64,000 nucleotides of DNA from assembly GCF_014200305.1 (NCBI RefSeq), contig NZ_JACHBL010000001.1, positions 2,170,001 to 2,234,000 on the forward strand, read 5' to 3'. The notes under the pieces were generated by a model, which saw only the letters and a program-made list of their open reading frames with translations, did not search any database and had not been told where the DNA came from. The translations under genes were made by a program, and so were the position numbers. Below are positions 34,772-43,729 of this stretch, in pieces (positions within the stretch are counted from its first letter, which is position 1; each line of letters begins with the position of its first letter). Source of the stretch: Neomicrococcus lactis (GTDB lineage: Bacteria > Actinomycetota > Actinomycetes > Actinomycetales > Micrococcaceae).

Positions 34772-37700
34772 ATGGAAGCACTTGCCGGTCTGCGGCGCCC
34801 AAACGTCACCGTCCCACTCGCTCAAACTATTGCCCAGCAGTACTTTGGGGTGTCCGCTGTGGAGGTCACCGAGCTTGGCAGTAATCAGGACCGCAACTTC
34901 CTGCTGATGGAGGCAAGCGGCAACCGCACCGTCCTCAAGATTGATAACGCCGCCTTCGCGCTCGCAGAAATCGAAGCGCAGAACGAGGTCATGAACGCGT
35001 GCGTTTCCGCGGGAGTCTCCGTGGCACAAGTACTGCGCAACGCGGATGGTTCACTCGTGCGGACTGTTTTTGACGCGGACGGCGTGGAGCACTTTGCTCG
35101 CCGTTTCCAGTTCGTTCCTGGCACCTCGCTCTTGGACGCTCACTTCCTCTCAGCTGTCATGATGCAGCAAGTGGGATCGCTGACCGGCGAAGTGTCGGCT
35201 GCGCTCACCAAGTTCACGCATCCGGGTCTGGAACGCGCGTCTCAGTGGGATATGCGCCGAGCCGCTGATATTGCGGACTCGCTGTTGGGGTCCATTGCCG
35301 ACGGGCGCCGCCGCGAACGTGTGCGTGCCGCCATCAAGGCTGCTCGCATCGCGCTGACCCAAGTGGGCGAACTGCCCGTTCAAGCTGTCCACGGTGATGT
35401 CACTGATGACAACATCATGTGGGGCGGTCCCCAGAATTCTTCCCAGCTGACGGTCTTGGACTTCGGCGATGTATCCACGGGATGGCGCGTTGCAGAACTC
35501 GCCGTCACGCTATCTTCGCTACTTCAGCACGCGGCTGAGCGGCCTTTGGACGTATTGGTGGCTGCGCGCGCTTTCCACCAGAAACAGGCTCTGACCTCTG
35601 CGGAAGTGTCCGCACTGTGGCCACTTGTAGTGCTTCGGGCCTGCGTCTTGGTGACGAGCGGAGCCAAGCAGCTCGAGCTGGAGGCCGATAACGACTACGC
35701 CGCCGAGCGCATCGAGGGAGAGTGGCGCATCTTCGAAGAGGCCACTCGCTACCCGCTGGACGTCATGCGAGCAGCAACGCGCGCTGCACTTCATGTGCAG
35801 ATCACGGAGACTGAGACGGCCGCTGATGCGGCGAAGGCGGCAACTTCCACGAAGCCAGCCAAGGAGCCGCAAGTAGAAAGCGGCCCGTTCTCTTTCCCGA
35901 AGAAGAAGCGCTTCAAGGCACTCGAAGGCTCTTTGCTCCAGTCTCCCGTTGCGTTGCATCGCGTGGACTTGGGAGCCGAATCCGAATGGATGGACGACGG
36001 CGCATGGTTGCGTGAGGGCGCGGAAGAACAGTTCATTCGTGAGGCATTTTCGTTTGTAGGACAGCCAGGGGAATCTGGCATCTACTTGCCTTATGCGCTT
36101 GAGCGTTTGACGCGATCACGCATCAATTCCGCTGAAGCACCCAAGACGATTCCGTTTGGCATCGAAGCCTATTTCACGCAGCGCACCAAGGTATTCGCGC
36201 CGTTCGATGGCGAGATCTCAGTGCCTGCGCCGACTCTTGCCGAGCGGGATGAGCAGCAAGTGGTGCTCACCGCGAGCGACGGTTCTCGCTTGGTATTGAC
36301 CGGCCTCGTGAAATTGCCTCAGCCAGGTCCAGTGTCCGCGGGTGACCCGCTGGGCCGAGTGGCGTCGTCGGACTCGCAACAACTGAACCGCGTGCGAATC
36401 CTGTGGGTCAGCTCCCGCGCAACCTCCCGCATTCCGTTCTTCGGCGGCGACGAGCTTGCGCCAGCATATGAACAACTGACAATTGATCCCGCGCCGCTGC
36501 TTGGTTTGCCGCGCGAGGAAGAGCGTCCGGACGCTGCCGTGGAGCAGGACCGGCGCAATCGGGTCTTCTCCTCTGCTCAAGAGCGCTACTACGTGGATCC
36601 ACCGGAGTTTGAGCGTGGGTGGAAGCATCACCTGATCGACACGAATGGTCGCGCGTACGTGGACCTCGTGAACAACGTGGCTGGCCTGGGGCACTCGCAC
36701 CCGAGGATCACGGCGGCCGCGGAGCAGCAGTTGCGGCTGCTCAATACCAACTCGCGGTTCCTGTATCGCCAGCTGGCTGAGTACTCGGAGCGACTCATCG
36801 AGAAGGCGCCGAACAGTCTGGACACCGTGCTGTTGGTGAATTCCGGAACCGAAGCCGTGGACTTGGCACTGCGTTTGGCGTGGGCTGCGACGGGCCGCAA
36901 GACCATCATTTCGCTGCGCGAGGCATACCACGGTTGGTCTATCGGAGCCGATGCGGTCACCACGAGCGCGTACGACAACCCCAATGCAGTGGGATCGCGG
37001 CCGGACTGGGTTCATGTGGCCGACGTGCCGAACCCGTTGCGAGGCAAGCACACGGGTCCCGACGCGGAGACGTACTACGCGACCGAGCTTGCCGATACTC
37101 TCAAGCAATTGGATGCTCAGGGTAAGCCGGTTGCTGGCTTCATTTGCGAGTCCGTGTTGGGTAACGCCGGCGGCGTGCTGTTGCCGGAGGGCTACCTGCG
37201 CGAGGTCTACGCGAAGGTGCGCGGCGCTGGCGGTCTCTGCATCGCGGACGAAGTCCAAGTTGGCTTTGGCCGAATGGGCCAGGGCTTCTGGGGCTTCAAC
37301 CAGCAAGGCGTACGTCCAGACATCATTACCATCGCGAAGCCAATGGGCAACGGATTCCCGATCGGCGGCGTCATCACCACGCGCGCTATCGCCGAGTCCT
37401 TGGGCAACGAAGGCATGTTCTTCTCCTCCGCGGGTGGTTCTCCACTGAGCTGTGCCGTGGGTCTGGCCGTGCTGGATGCGATGGATGAGGACAAGATCCT
37501 GGAAAACGTCGCGAATGTGGGCGAGTACTTCAAGGACCGTCTTGAAATGCTCATGGCGAAGCACCCGCTCATCGGTTTTGTTCACGGTGCTGGGTTGTAC
37601 CTCGGCGTGGAACTCGTTCGCGACCGCGAGACGCTCGAGCCGGCGAAGGAAGAGACCATGGAAGTGTGCGAGCGCATGCTTCACTTGGGCGTCATCATTC

Positions 37701-37840
37701 AGCCCACGTCAGAGCGCCAAAACGTCCTCAAGATCAAGCCACCACTGTGCATTGATCGGGAGAGCGTGGACTTCGTGGTTGAGGCGCTGGACCAGGTTCT
37801 GACCGAGGTTGTGGCAACGTTCCCGACAGCGCACTCTTAG
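34772..37840 (+). CDS. Fusion of APH-type kinase, M23/lipoyl-like region and class III aminotransferase
   Basis: About 1022 residues. Residues 1-330 resemble aminoglycoside/choline phosphotransferases, with HGDVTDDNIMWG (catalytic loop) near 207 and LDFGDV near 230. Residues 440-560 resemble a lipoyl/M23-like beta-barrel (VFAPFDGEISVPAP). Residues 590-1020 are a class III PLP aminotransferase: NSGTEAVDLALRLA, CIADEVQVGFGRMG and the PLP lysine in TIAKPMGNGFPIGG near 855. Similar fusions are related to ethanolamine-phosphate phospho-lyase; kinase then lyase would turn an amino alcohol into aldehyde and phosphate. That reaction is an inference. Start ATG 34772 behind GGAG; one in frame at 34724 is less likely. 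Confidence 0.85.
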   Translation: MEALAGLRRPNVTVPLAQTIAQQYFGVSAVEVTELGSNQDRNFLLMEASGNRTVLKIDNAAFALAEIEAQNEVMNACVSAGVSVAQVLRNADGSLVRTVFDADGVEHFARRFQFVPGTSLLDAHFLSAVMMQQVGSLTGEVSAALTKFTHPGLERASQWDMRRAADIADSLLGSIADGRRRERVRAAIKAARIALTQVGELPVQAVHGDVTDDNIMWGGPQNSSQLTVLDFGDVSTGWRVAELAVTLSSLLQHAAERPLDVLVAARAFHQKQALTSAEVSALWPLVVLRACVLVTSGAKQLELEADNDYAAERIEGEWRIFEEATRYPLDVMRAATRAALHVQITETETAADAAKAATSTKPAKEPQVESGPFSFPKKKRFKALEGSLLQSPVALHRVDLGAESEWMDDGAWLREGAEEQFIREAFSFVGQPGESGIYLPYALERLTRSRINSAEAPKTIPFGIEAYFTQRTKVFAPFDGEISVPAPTLAERDEQQVVLTASDGSRLVLTGLVKLPQPGPVSAGDPLGRVASSDSQQLNRVRILWVSSRATSRIPFFGGDELAPAYEQLTIDPAPLLGLPREEERPDAAVEQDRRNRVFSSAQERYYVDPPEFERGWKHHLIDTNGRAYVDLVNNVAGLGHSHPRITAAAEQQLRLLNTNSRFLYRQLAEYSERLIEKAPNSLDTVLLVNSGTEAVDLALRLAWAATGRKTIISLREAYHGWSIGADAVTTSAYDNPNAVGSRPDWVHVADVPNPLRGKHTGPDAETYYATELADTLKQLDAQGKPVAGFICESVLGNAGGVLLPEGYLREVYAKVRGAGGLCIADEVQVGFGRMGQGFWGFNQQGVRPDIITIAKPMGNGFPIGGVITTRAIAESLGNEGMFFSSAGGSPLSCAVGLAVLDAMDEDKILENVANVGEYFKDRLEMLMAKHPLIGFVHGAGLYLGVELVRDRETLEPAKEETMEVCERMLHLGVIIQPTSERQNVLKIKPPLCIDRESVDFVVEALDQVLTEVVATFPTAHS

Positions 37841-37914
37841 GGGACTGCTGCGTGCTCTAGAGCAACGAGCGCTCTAAAGATACGGCAAGCCTCGCGTCTG
37901 CGAGTGGTTCGACT

Positions 37915-38631
37915 CTAGAGCAGCGTGGCTGGGTCGATGAGGTCGTTGCGAGGATCCAGCGGGTAGTTGCCTTCCTTGTGGCGGTGCGTCGCCGGAAGGC
38001 CTAGAGCGATGGAATCCTCCGGGATGTCGCGGACAACCACGGCGTTGGCGCCGATGGCGGTGTCGTCACCAACCGTTACAGGACCAAGGAGCGTGGCACC
38101 AGAGCCGAGCATGACGTTGTTGCCGACTCGTGGGTGACGCTCGTTCTTGTCCAAAGCGCGGCCACCCAGAGTGGTGCCTTGGTACATGAGCACATCGTCG
38201 CCGATGACCGCGGTCTCGCCGATGACAATCATGGTGCCGTGGTCGATGAATGGACGGCGGCCAATGGTTGCGCCCGGGTGAATCTCCACGCCGGTGAGGA
38301 AGCGGGTGAACTGGCTGAGCAAGCGGGCAGGCGTCTTGCCGGCCTTCTTCTTCCACAGTTCGTGTGCGACGCGATGAGACCACATCGCGTGAACTCCGGA
38401 GTAACCGATCGCCACCTCAAGGTCAGAACGCGCCGCGGGATCCTGCGCACGAGCAACCTGGAGGTCCTCTTTCATGAGCTGCAGCATGGAAGGCTGTTCA
38501 GCCATCTGAGAGTTCACCTCGGTGGGTTGGTTCTGCGCATCGGTCATGGAGCGTACAACCTCAGGCGTTCGAGTTTTCTTCCATAGACCGCCAATGGCGG
38601 CGTGGGGCAAGAACATTCTCGCCCATTTCAC
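37915..38631 (-). CDS. cysE: Serine O-acetyltransferase
   Basis: Acetylates serine with acetyl-CoA for cysteine synthesis. The core shows LKEDL-type start (MLQLMKEDLQVARAQDPAARS), hexapeptide repeats HPGATIGRRPFIDHGTMIVI, ETAVIGDDV and the YQGTTLGG loop. 238 residues from a GTG at 38631 with GGAG seven bases upstream; this gives 50 residues more than usual CysE before the core. An internal ATG at 38547 would remove 28 of them. No cysK adjoins. Family certain, N-terminus uncertain. Confidence 0.9.
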   Translation of the reverse strand: MKWARMFLPHAAIGGLWKKTRTPEVVRSMTDAQNQPTEVNSQMAEQPSMLQLMKEDLQVARAQDPAARSDLEVAIGYSGVHAMWSHRVAHELWKKKAGKTPARLLSQFTRFLTGVEIHPGATIGRRPFIDHGTMIVIGETAVIGDDVLMYQGTTLGGRALDKNERHPRVGNNVMLGSGATLLGPVTVGDDTAIGANAVVVRDIPEDSIALGLPATHRHKEGNYPLDPRNDLIDPATLL

Positions 38632-38675
38632 TGGTGTACTCCATGCCTACAGCTTAGGCGAGTTAGGCTCGGGAG

Positions 38676-38879
38676 ATGAGTGAAAATCAGGGCACGCCGT
38701 TGCCAAAGATTGGAAGTCCCGCCGAGCGCGCACTCGCCACTCTCGGGGTCACAACACTTGAAGGCGTCACGAAGCACACGGAAAAGGAACTGCTCGCGCT
38801 CCACGGATTCGGACCCAGAGGGCTCCGCATTCTCCGTGAAGCGCTCGCAGAAAAAGGTCTCTCACTACTAGGTGAATAG
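38676..38879 (+). CDS. Small helix-hairpin-helix protein
   Basis: 67 residues. PAERALATLGVTTLEGVTKH and LLALHGFGPRGLRILREAL form a helix-hairpin-helix like the C-terminal domain of RNA polymerase alpha subunit, including the GxGP turn. Probably a DNA-binding or nucleoid-associated small protein. Divergent from cysE with 44 bases between starts. Confidence 0.7.
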   Translation: MSENQGTPLPKIGSPAERALATLGVTTLEGVTKHTEKELLALHGFGPRGLRILREALAEKGLSLLGE

Positions 38880-38916
38880 TGCTCCGAGAGGACTAGCTAC
38901 GAAAGAAAGCTAGCGC

Positions 38917-39261
38917 TTACTTCGAGCCGCTGTTGAGAAGCTCAAGGTGCCGTGGCTGCACCGCGGCAGAGTTCTCCTGGTATTCAGGATGCTTGGCTAA
39001 GTACGCCTTGATGTACGGACAAACGGCGACCACTACGCGGTTTTCGGCCTCGGTGCGCTGCAACGCATAGGCCGCCAATCGACCGGCAAGACCCTGGCCG
39101 CCGTACTCCTCGGAGACCTCCGTGTGATAGAAAATCCGCTGCGCTTGCCCATCCACGTCCACGTCCTTGAAACGCGCTTCGCCAATGGCAGCATCGCCGT
39201 CGCGAAGTTCAAAACGAGACGGGTGATCCATGAAGTGCACTGAGAACTGATTGTCACTCAT
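38917..39261 (-). CDS. Small GNAT-type N-acetyltransferase (YjdJ/COG2388-like)
   Basis: 114 residues, the short GNAT subgroup. EVSEEYGGQGLAGRLAAYAL contains the acetyl-CoA pyrophosphate loop (QGLAGRL), followed by VVVAVCPYIKAYLAKHPEY, the characteristic C-terminal block with a conserved Cys-Pro. Acetyl acceptor unknown; the family modifies small amines or protein N-termini. Single gene. Confidence 0.85.
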   Translation of the reverse strand: MSDNQFSVHFMDHPSRFELRDGDAAIGEARFKDVDVDGQAQRIFYHTEVSEEYGGQGLAGRLAAYALQRTEAENRVVVAVCPYIKAYLAKHPEYQENSAAVQPRHLELLNSGSK

Positions 39262-39333
39262 TGTTTTCTCCTCTGTCTATGTACTACTAGGACTAAGAAC
39301 TACTGGAACTACGTACTGCGTGGAACCGACGAA

Positions 39334-40374
39334 TTATGGCGCGGGATTGACGCGCGGTTTGATGCGGATGTTCGGAAGCGTCGGTGCCGGGAGGGGAGCG
39401 GGCTCGTTCGGAGGGAAGGTACCGAAACGCAAGCCAGCGTCGTCGTACTCAAGAGAATCACCCACAGCGTCCTCGGCGGACCGCTCTTCGAAGCCCATTT
39501 CCACCATGTAATCCTTGCGGTACGCCACGATTTCCTCATGCGTGCGGCCCACGAAGTTCCACCACATGACAATCTGCTCTTCGAAAGGTTCGCCGCCGAT
39601 GAGAAGGACTCGGACCGGCTCGTTCTTGGCGGTGAGCGCGGCGTTCGTGCGGCCGGTAGGTAGATAGCCCAAAAAGTCCTTAGGCAGCGTGTGGCCATCA
39701 ACCAACACTTTGCCCGCATCCAGCAGGAATCCGTGCTCAAATGATGCATCCAGCGTCAAAGACACGGTTGCCCCAGGTGCCAGCAGGATTTCCGCTCCCA
39801 CAAGGGGCGTATGCGTGGCGACGGGCGAAGAAGAGGTCTCTTCATTGATGCCCAAAGAACCCAAGAAGACACGCACTTCAGCACCATTTGAGATCACCGG
39901 CGATGGTGAAAAGTGCTCGAAAGTTGGCGACATCTGCCGCGCGCTCTCGGGCAAGGCGATCCACAGCTGGGCACCGTGCAGAATCTCCGTTTCCTGCGCG
40001 GAGAACTCGGAGTGCGTGATGCCGTGACCCGCCGTCATGAGGTTGAGTTCGCCGGGGCGCACGATCGCCTCAAATCCTGCCGAATCCTTGTGCTCGATCT
40101 CGCCGGTGAAGAGCCACGACGCCGTCTGCAGACCCGTGTGCGGGTGCTGCGGAACGTTCATCCCGTTGGATTCCTTGACGTTATCCGGGCCGTAATGGTC
40201 CAAGAAACACCAAGCACCGATGAGGCTACGTTGACGTTGCGGCAGGGTGCGGCGCACGTTCATGGCGCGCGGGCCACCCAGCGGGACGTCGCGTGGTTCT
40301 AGGAGTTCCACGCCGTGACACGATGCGCCCGAGGACAGCATTTCTTCTTCGGGGCGAGTATCCAGATTGCTCAC
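39334..40374 (-). CDS. Pirin family protein
   Basis: 346-residue bicupin. The N-terminal metal site is visible in MNVPQHPHTGLQTASWLFTGEIEHKDS (given in parts: NVPQHPHTG, GEIEHKDS) and HSEFSAQ; the C-terminal pirin domain includes LLIGGEPFEEQIVMWWNFVGRT without its own metal ligands, as in typical pirins. Bacterial pirins act as quercetin-type dioxygenases or as redox-sensing partners. Followed by an AhpD-like and a MoaD-like gene on the same strand, likely one transcript. Confidence 0.9.
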   Translation of the reverse strand: MSNLDTRPEEEMLSSGASCHGVELLEPRDVPLGGPRAMNVRRTLPQRQRSLIGAWCFLDHYGPDNVKESNGMNVPQHPHTGLQTASWLFTGEIEHKDSAGFEAIVRPGELNLMTAGHGITHSEFSAQETEILHGAQLWIALPESARQMSPTFEHFSPSPVISNGAEVRVFLGSLGINEETSSSPVATHTPLVGAEILLAPGATVSLTLDASFEHGFLLDAGKVLVDGHTLPKDFLGYLPTGRTNAALTAKNEPVRVLLIGGEPFEEQIVMWWNFVGRTHEEIVAYRKDYMVEMGFEERSAEDAVGDSLEYDDAGLRFGTFPPNEPAPLPAPTLPNIRIKPRVNPAP

Positions 40375-40387
40375 GGTTTCCCTCGCT

Positions 40388-40738
40388 CTACTTCTGTGGA
40401 GTCTTAGCGGCGGATTCGGCCGGGTACGCGTGCTTTGTCACCGGGTGGTGACTCAAGATAGAAACGCGGTTGAACGCGTTAATATTGATTGCCGCCCACG
40501 TCAGAGCCGAAGTTGCGGGGTCGCCGAGTTCATCGCGCACCTTAGCAAGAGTGGCCTTGCGGGCCTCCGAATCAGGGATCTGCGTGACGAGTTCGCCAAG
40601 TTCAAGAGCGAGACGCTCTTCGGTGGAGAACAACGTGGCGTCGCCTACGCGGAGCGCAACACCATTCAGTGCCTTGAAAATAGCTGCATCTTGACGATCA
40701 ATAAACAGATTCTGGCGTTGAAATACTTCGGTCACCAT
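40388..40738 (-). CDS. AhpD-like (carboxymuconolactone decarboxylase family) protein lacking its CxxC core
   Basis: 116 residues from ATG 40738 (AAAAGGAC before it). The first 30 residues (QNLFIDRQDAAIFKALNGVA) match the N-terminal helix of AhpD-like proteins and residues 38-110 (LFSTEERLALELGELV, then TWAAININAFNRVSI) match the C-terminal half. The intervening helices with the redox NGCxxCxxxH motif are missing, about 50 residues. The frame is kept. It has no cysteines, so peroxidase or decarboxylase chemistry is impossible; either a degenerate gene or a scaffold variant. Confidence 0.6.
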   Translation of the reverse strand: MVTEVFQRQNLFIDRQDAAIFKALNGVALRVGDATLFSTEERLALELGELVTQIPDSEARKATLAKVRDELGDPATSALTWAAININAFNRVSILSHHPVTKHAYPAESAAKTPQK

Positions 40739-40772
40739 TTGTCCTTTTCTTGGGCGCGCAATTTTTGGAGAA

Positions 40773-41072
40773 CTATCCCCCGGCAACAGATTGCACGATT
40801 GTTACCCGGTCGCCATCGCTCAAAAGTGTGTCCTGACCTTGGGCGTTGCGAATATTTGTCTTACCAATAAAGACATTCACGTAACGCCGCACCTCGCCGG
40901 ATTCATTCCGCACGCGCCGCCCAAACACCGGGAACTCAATGCCCACGGTATCCAAAAGCGCCTTCGCCGTCGCGGGGTGCGCTAGTTCCACGGCACGCTC
41001 CCGCTGCCCGCCCGTGACATCGGCCAGCACAGCCGGCAACACGAGGGTGACCGTGAGATTTTCCGTAGTCAT
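40773..41072 (-). CDS. MoaD/ThiS-family ubiquitin-like sulfur carrier
   Basis: 99 residues with the beta-grasp fold signature and a C-terminal SVAGG, the di-glycine tail that is adenylated and thiocarboxylated. DTLLSDGDRVTIVQSVAGG is the typical end. No moeB/thiF or moaE gene lies near. In actinobacteria this gene is frequently adjacent to the sialidase-like gene upstream, 23 bases away here, so they probably act together. Confidence 0.88.
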   Translation of the reverse strand: MTTENLTVTLVLPAVLADVTGGQRERAVELAHPATAKALLDTVGIEFPVFGRRVRNESGEVRRYVNVFIGKTNIRNAQGQDTLLSDGDRVTIVQSVAGG

Positions 41073-41095
41073 TGATTCCTTAGGTTTCCTGATGA

Positions 41096-42253
41096 CTACG
41101 CCGCAGATTCCGGAGGAATATATGCGGCGCGAACACTGAGCACGTCCGGGAGACGGTGGGCAATGCGCTCGAAGGATTCGCCTTCGTTGGCGCTAGCCCA
41201 CACTTCGCCGCCGCGAGTGCCGAAGTAGATGCCGAGCGATTCGGGGTGGTGGTCGACGCCTTCGGCGTCTCGGAGGGAGACGTTGTAGTCCAGCTCCGGG
41301 AGTCCCTGGTGCTGTTCCTGCCAAGTGTCGCCGCCGTCCGTGGTTTTGTAGACGGAGCACTTTCCGGCCGGGAAGAAGCGGTCATCGCCGTTGGAGACGG
41401 GAATGACCCACGCCGTTCCACCTTGAGTGGGATGCGTTAGGACGGAGAAGCCGAAGTTGGAGGGAAGGCCGTTTTCGATCAGTTCCCACGTGTTCGCGTT
41501 GTCTCGGGTGCGATACACGCCGCCGTGATTCTGTAAGTACAAAGTGGCAGGATCTTCGGCATCAGCAGAAATGCGATGCACGCACTGGCCGAACTCGGGG
41601 TACTCGTCCTCAGGTTGGAAATCCGCGCGGATGCCCTTATTCGTGGCCTCCCACGAGGTGCCACCGTCCGTGGTGCGGTATACGCCGCCCGTGGACATGG
41701 CGATGTGGACGGTGCTGTCATCCTGCTTGCTCGGGACAACGGTGTGTGCGGCGGGACCACCGAATCCGGCGCCCCACTTTTCGCGGTGCGGGTGATCCCA
41801 CAGGCCTTGAACGAGCTGGAACGTCTCGCCGCTATCGGTGGATTTGAAGACGGAAATCGGCTCGCAGCCTGCCCACACGACGCCCGGCCGGTCTGCCGTG
41901 TCAGGGGTAATGGTCCAGACTCGTTCAAGCGATGTACCCGTCTCTTTCGGGAAGGCTATCGCCCCGAACGATGTCTCTGAAAAGTGAGCTCCGCCGTCGT
42001 CAGAGTGAACCACGGTGGGGCCAAAGTGCCAGTCATTGATCCCCACAAAAATGCGAGTGCGGCCCTCGCGCGTATCGATTGCGACGGACGGGACTTCAAG
42101 GGTGCCGAAGAAGGGGCCGGAGAGTTTCCACTCGGAGCGGTCTGGGCTGCTCGCGAGCCACAGTCCTTTCTTGGTGCCTATCGCCACGACGGTAAAGCCG
42201 GGAGCAATGTCAACGGCGCCGGTAGTGGACGGCCGCGTTACTGTTTGCTCAGT
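41096..42253 (-). CDS. Sialidase/BNR-repeat beta-propeller protein
   Basis: 385 residues of a six- or seven-bladed propeller with repeated S/T-x-D-x-G-x-T/S-W Asp-box motifs: STDSGETFQLV, RTTDGGTSWEA, RTRDNANTWEL, KTTDGGDTWQE. No signal peptide, so cytoplasmic, unlike true secreted sialidases. Pairing with a MoaD-like protein is recurrent in actinobacteria; function unknown. Start ATG 42253 is preferred; an in-frame ATG 13 codons upstream lacks a ribosome-binding site. Confidence 0.8.
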   Translation of the reverse strand, partial: TEQTVTRPSTTGAVDIAPGFTVVAIGTKKGLWLASSPDRSEWKLSGPFFGTLEVPSVAIDTREGRTRIFVGINDWHFGPTVVHSDDGGAHFSETSFGAIAFPKETGTSLERVWTITPDTADRPGVVWAGCEPISVFKSTDSGETFQLVQGLWDHPHREKWGAGFGGPAAHTVVPSKQDDSTVHIAMSTGGVYRTTDGGTSWEATNKGIRADFQPEDEYPEFGQCVHRISADAEDPATLYLQNHGGVYRTRDNANTWELIENGLPSNFGFSVLTHPTQGGTAWVIPVSNGDDRFFPAGKCSVYKTTDGGDTWQEQHQGLPELDYNVSLRDAEGVDHHPESLGIYFGTRGGEVWASANEGESFERIAHRLPDVLSVRAAYIPPESAA

Positions 42254-42303
42254 CATGTGATCCAGTTCACCACTATGACGCACATAACTCAACGCTTACC
42301 ACG

Positions 42304-42527
42304 AAATCTCGCATCCGCGCGTGGCTAAGTAGTCGCGGCGAATGACCTCGAACGTGTGCTATTGATGCTCGGGCTCAATGACAAACTCGTGCGTGTGGCG
42401 AGCAAACGAATCGCGACCTAGCTATCTCCGCGGGCAATCCGGGTATGAGATCACGTCTGTCCATGGCGGCCTGAAAGAGGGGCTTGAACGGTGCTGCTGG
42501 GGGCTGCGGGACTGTCTGAATATTCAT
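42304..42527 (-). pseudogene. Decayed ORF upstream of the sialidase-like gene
   Basis: On the minus strand an ATG at 42527 behind AAGGGA opens a 50-codon frame (MNIQTVPQPPAAPFKPLFQA...) ending at 42375. In another frame the sequence continues in coding-like fashion, THEFVIEPEHQ, then a stop, then HTFEVIRRDYLATRGCEISW. This suggests one frameshift and one nonsense change. The family is not recognised. Confidence 0.35.
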
Positions 42528-42634
42528 TTCTATCCCTTGTGAGTGGGCAGGTGCCTTGCGGGGTGTATTTCACAAGACTGAAACTACTCAACTGCTCTGA
42601 CCGTTAGGATGGGGGAGAACGCGGCACCCAAAAC

Positions 42635-42651
42635 TTACACTATAAGTGTAA
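42635..42651. promoter_or_regulatory. Operator-like palindrome before the acyl-CoA dehydrogenase/PIG-L operon
   Basis: TTACACT-ATA-AGTGTAA, perfect 7-bp arms, 26 bases before the ATG of the next gene; an extra half-site GAGTGTAA follows at 42657-42664. TetR and related repressors of fatty-acid genes use sites of this shape. No regulator gene is adjacent. Confidence 0.5.
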
Positions 42652-42676
42652 TATGTGAGTGTAAGGGAGGACTGCC

Positions 42677-43729
42677 ATGCAACAGCATCACGACGAGGTT
42701 CAGTGGGTAAGTTTTGCGTGGGATCTAGAGAGCCCACGCAGTGCTCTCGAGCCGGTTTACAAAAATCTTTTAGACGCGGCGCAGGCTGCAAAGGGTAAGA
42801 CTGAGCCTGTCCTGAAAGTCCTCGCTGAAGAACCCGCACTCAACATCCCCCTCCTGACCCAGTGGGAATTCCTAGCCACCGTTGCCGCAGTCGATCTCGC
42901 GGCAGCGCGAACCCTTGAGCCCCACCTCGACGCACTCGGCATCCTGCGCGAAGCTGCGGATGCAGGTAGCGCTATCCGCATCCCGGAGGGATCAACGTGG
43001 GGTGTCTTCGCAGCCGAAGCTCCCAACGCGAAACTCACGGCAACACACACTCCCAGCGGTTGGGTTCTTCAGGGAACTAAAGCGTGGTGCTCACTCGCCG
43101 GCCAGCTCTCTCACGCCATCGTCACCGCGTGGGTGGATGACACCCGCCGCGGGACCTTCGCAATCGACCTCAAGCACCCGGGTGTCATAGTTGAAGACTC
43201 CAGCCGGTGGCACGCGACCGGCTTGAAAAACATCGTGAGCAACCCCATTTCATTCACAGATGTTCCCGCCCATGCAGTGGGTGAGCCCGACTGGTACTTG
43301 ACGCGCCCCAACTTCGCCGCAGGCGGCATCGGCGTCGCCGCGTGCTGGTTCGGCGGAGCCGTAGGCCTCTTTCGTTCGATGCTCGCCAAGGCAACCCACC
43401 GCGCACCGGATCAGATTGCCCACGCACGCTTGGGACTGGTGGATCGGCACCTGGCAGCAGCGGCGTCGTCGTTCACCCTGTCTGCTCAACGTGCCGAACG
43501 CGGCACCGTGGATTGGGCCGAAGCGCACCGCACCCGCGGTATCGCCGAGCAAGCGTGCCGCGTAGCGCTCGCAGCAGCCGGAGAGTCGCTTGGTCCGGCC
43601 GCGCTAGCGTTCGACGAAGACCATTCGCGGCGCGTCGCAGACCTTGACCTCTACATTCGCCAGCACCACGGGGCACGCGATGACGCCGCTCTCGGCGAGC
43701 TCATCCTGGAATCGGGGCACTCATGGTGA
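42677..43729 (+). CDS. Acyl-CoA dehydrogenase-like protein
   Basis: 350 residues. GSTWGVFAAEAPNAKLTA and the following beta domain (VLQGTKAWCSLAGQLSHAIV) match the middle domain of acyl-CoA dehydrogenases, and the helical C-terminus ends RQHHGARDDAALGELIL. The usual catalytic Glu context is not evident and the protein is some 40 residues short, so it may act on a carrier-bound or unusual substrate. First of three overlapping or adjacent genes; the stop overlaps the next start by seven bases. Confidence 0.75.
   Translation: MQQHHDEVQWVSFAWDLESPRSALEPVYKNLLDAAQAAKGKTEPVLKVLAEEPALNIPLLTQWEFLATVAAVDLAAARTLEPHLDALGILREAADAGSAIRIPEGSTWGVFAAEAPNAKLTATHTPSGWVLQGTKAWCSLAGQLSHAIVTAWVDDTRRGTFAIDLKHPGVIVEDSSRWHATGLKNIVSNPISFTDVPAHAVGEPDWYLTRPNFAAGGIGVAACWFGGAVGLFRSMLAKATHRAPDQIAHARLGLVDRHLAAAASSFTLSAQRAERGTVDWAEAHRTRGIAEQACRVALAAAGESLGPAALAFDEDHSRRVADLDLYIRQHHGARDDAALGELILESGHSW

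Noticed and set aside
36218-37684. 488-codon open frame antisense to the aminotransferase fusion
   Set aside because: Mirror of codon bias; His/Arg/Gln-rich product without any recognisable domain.
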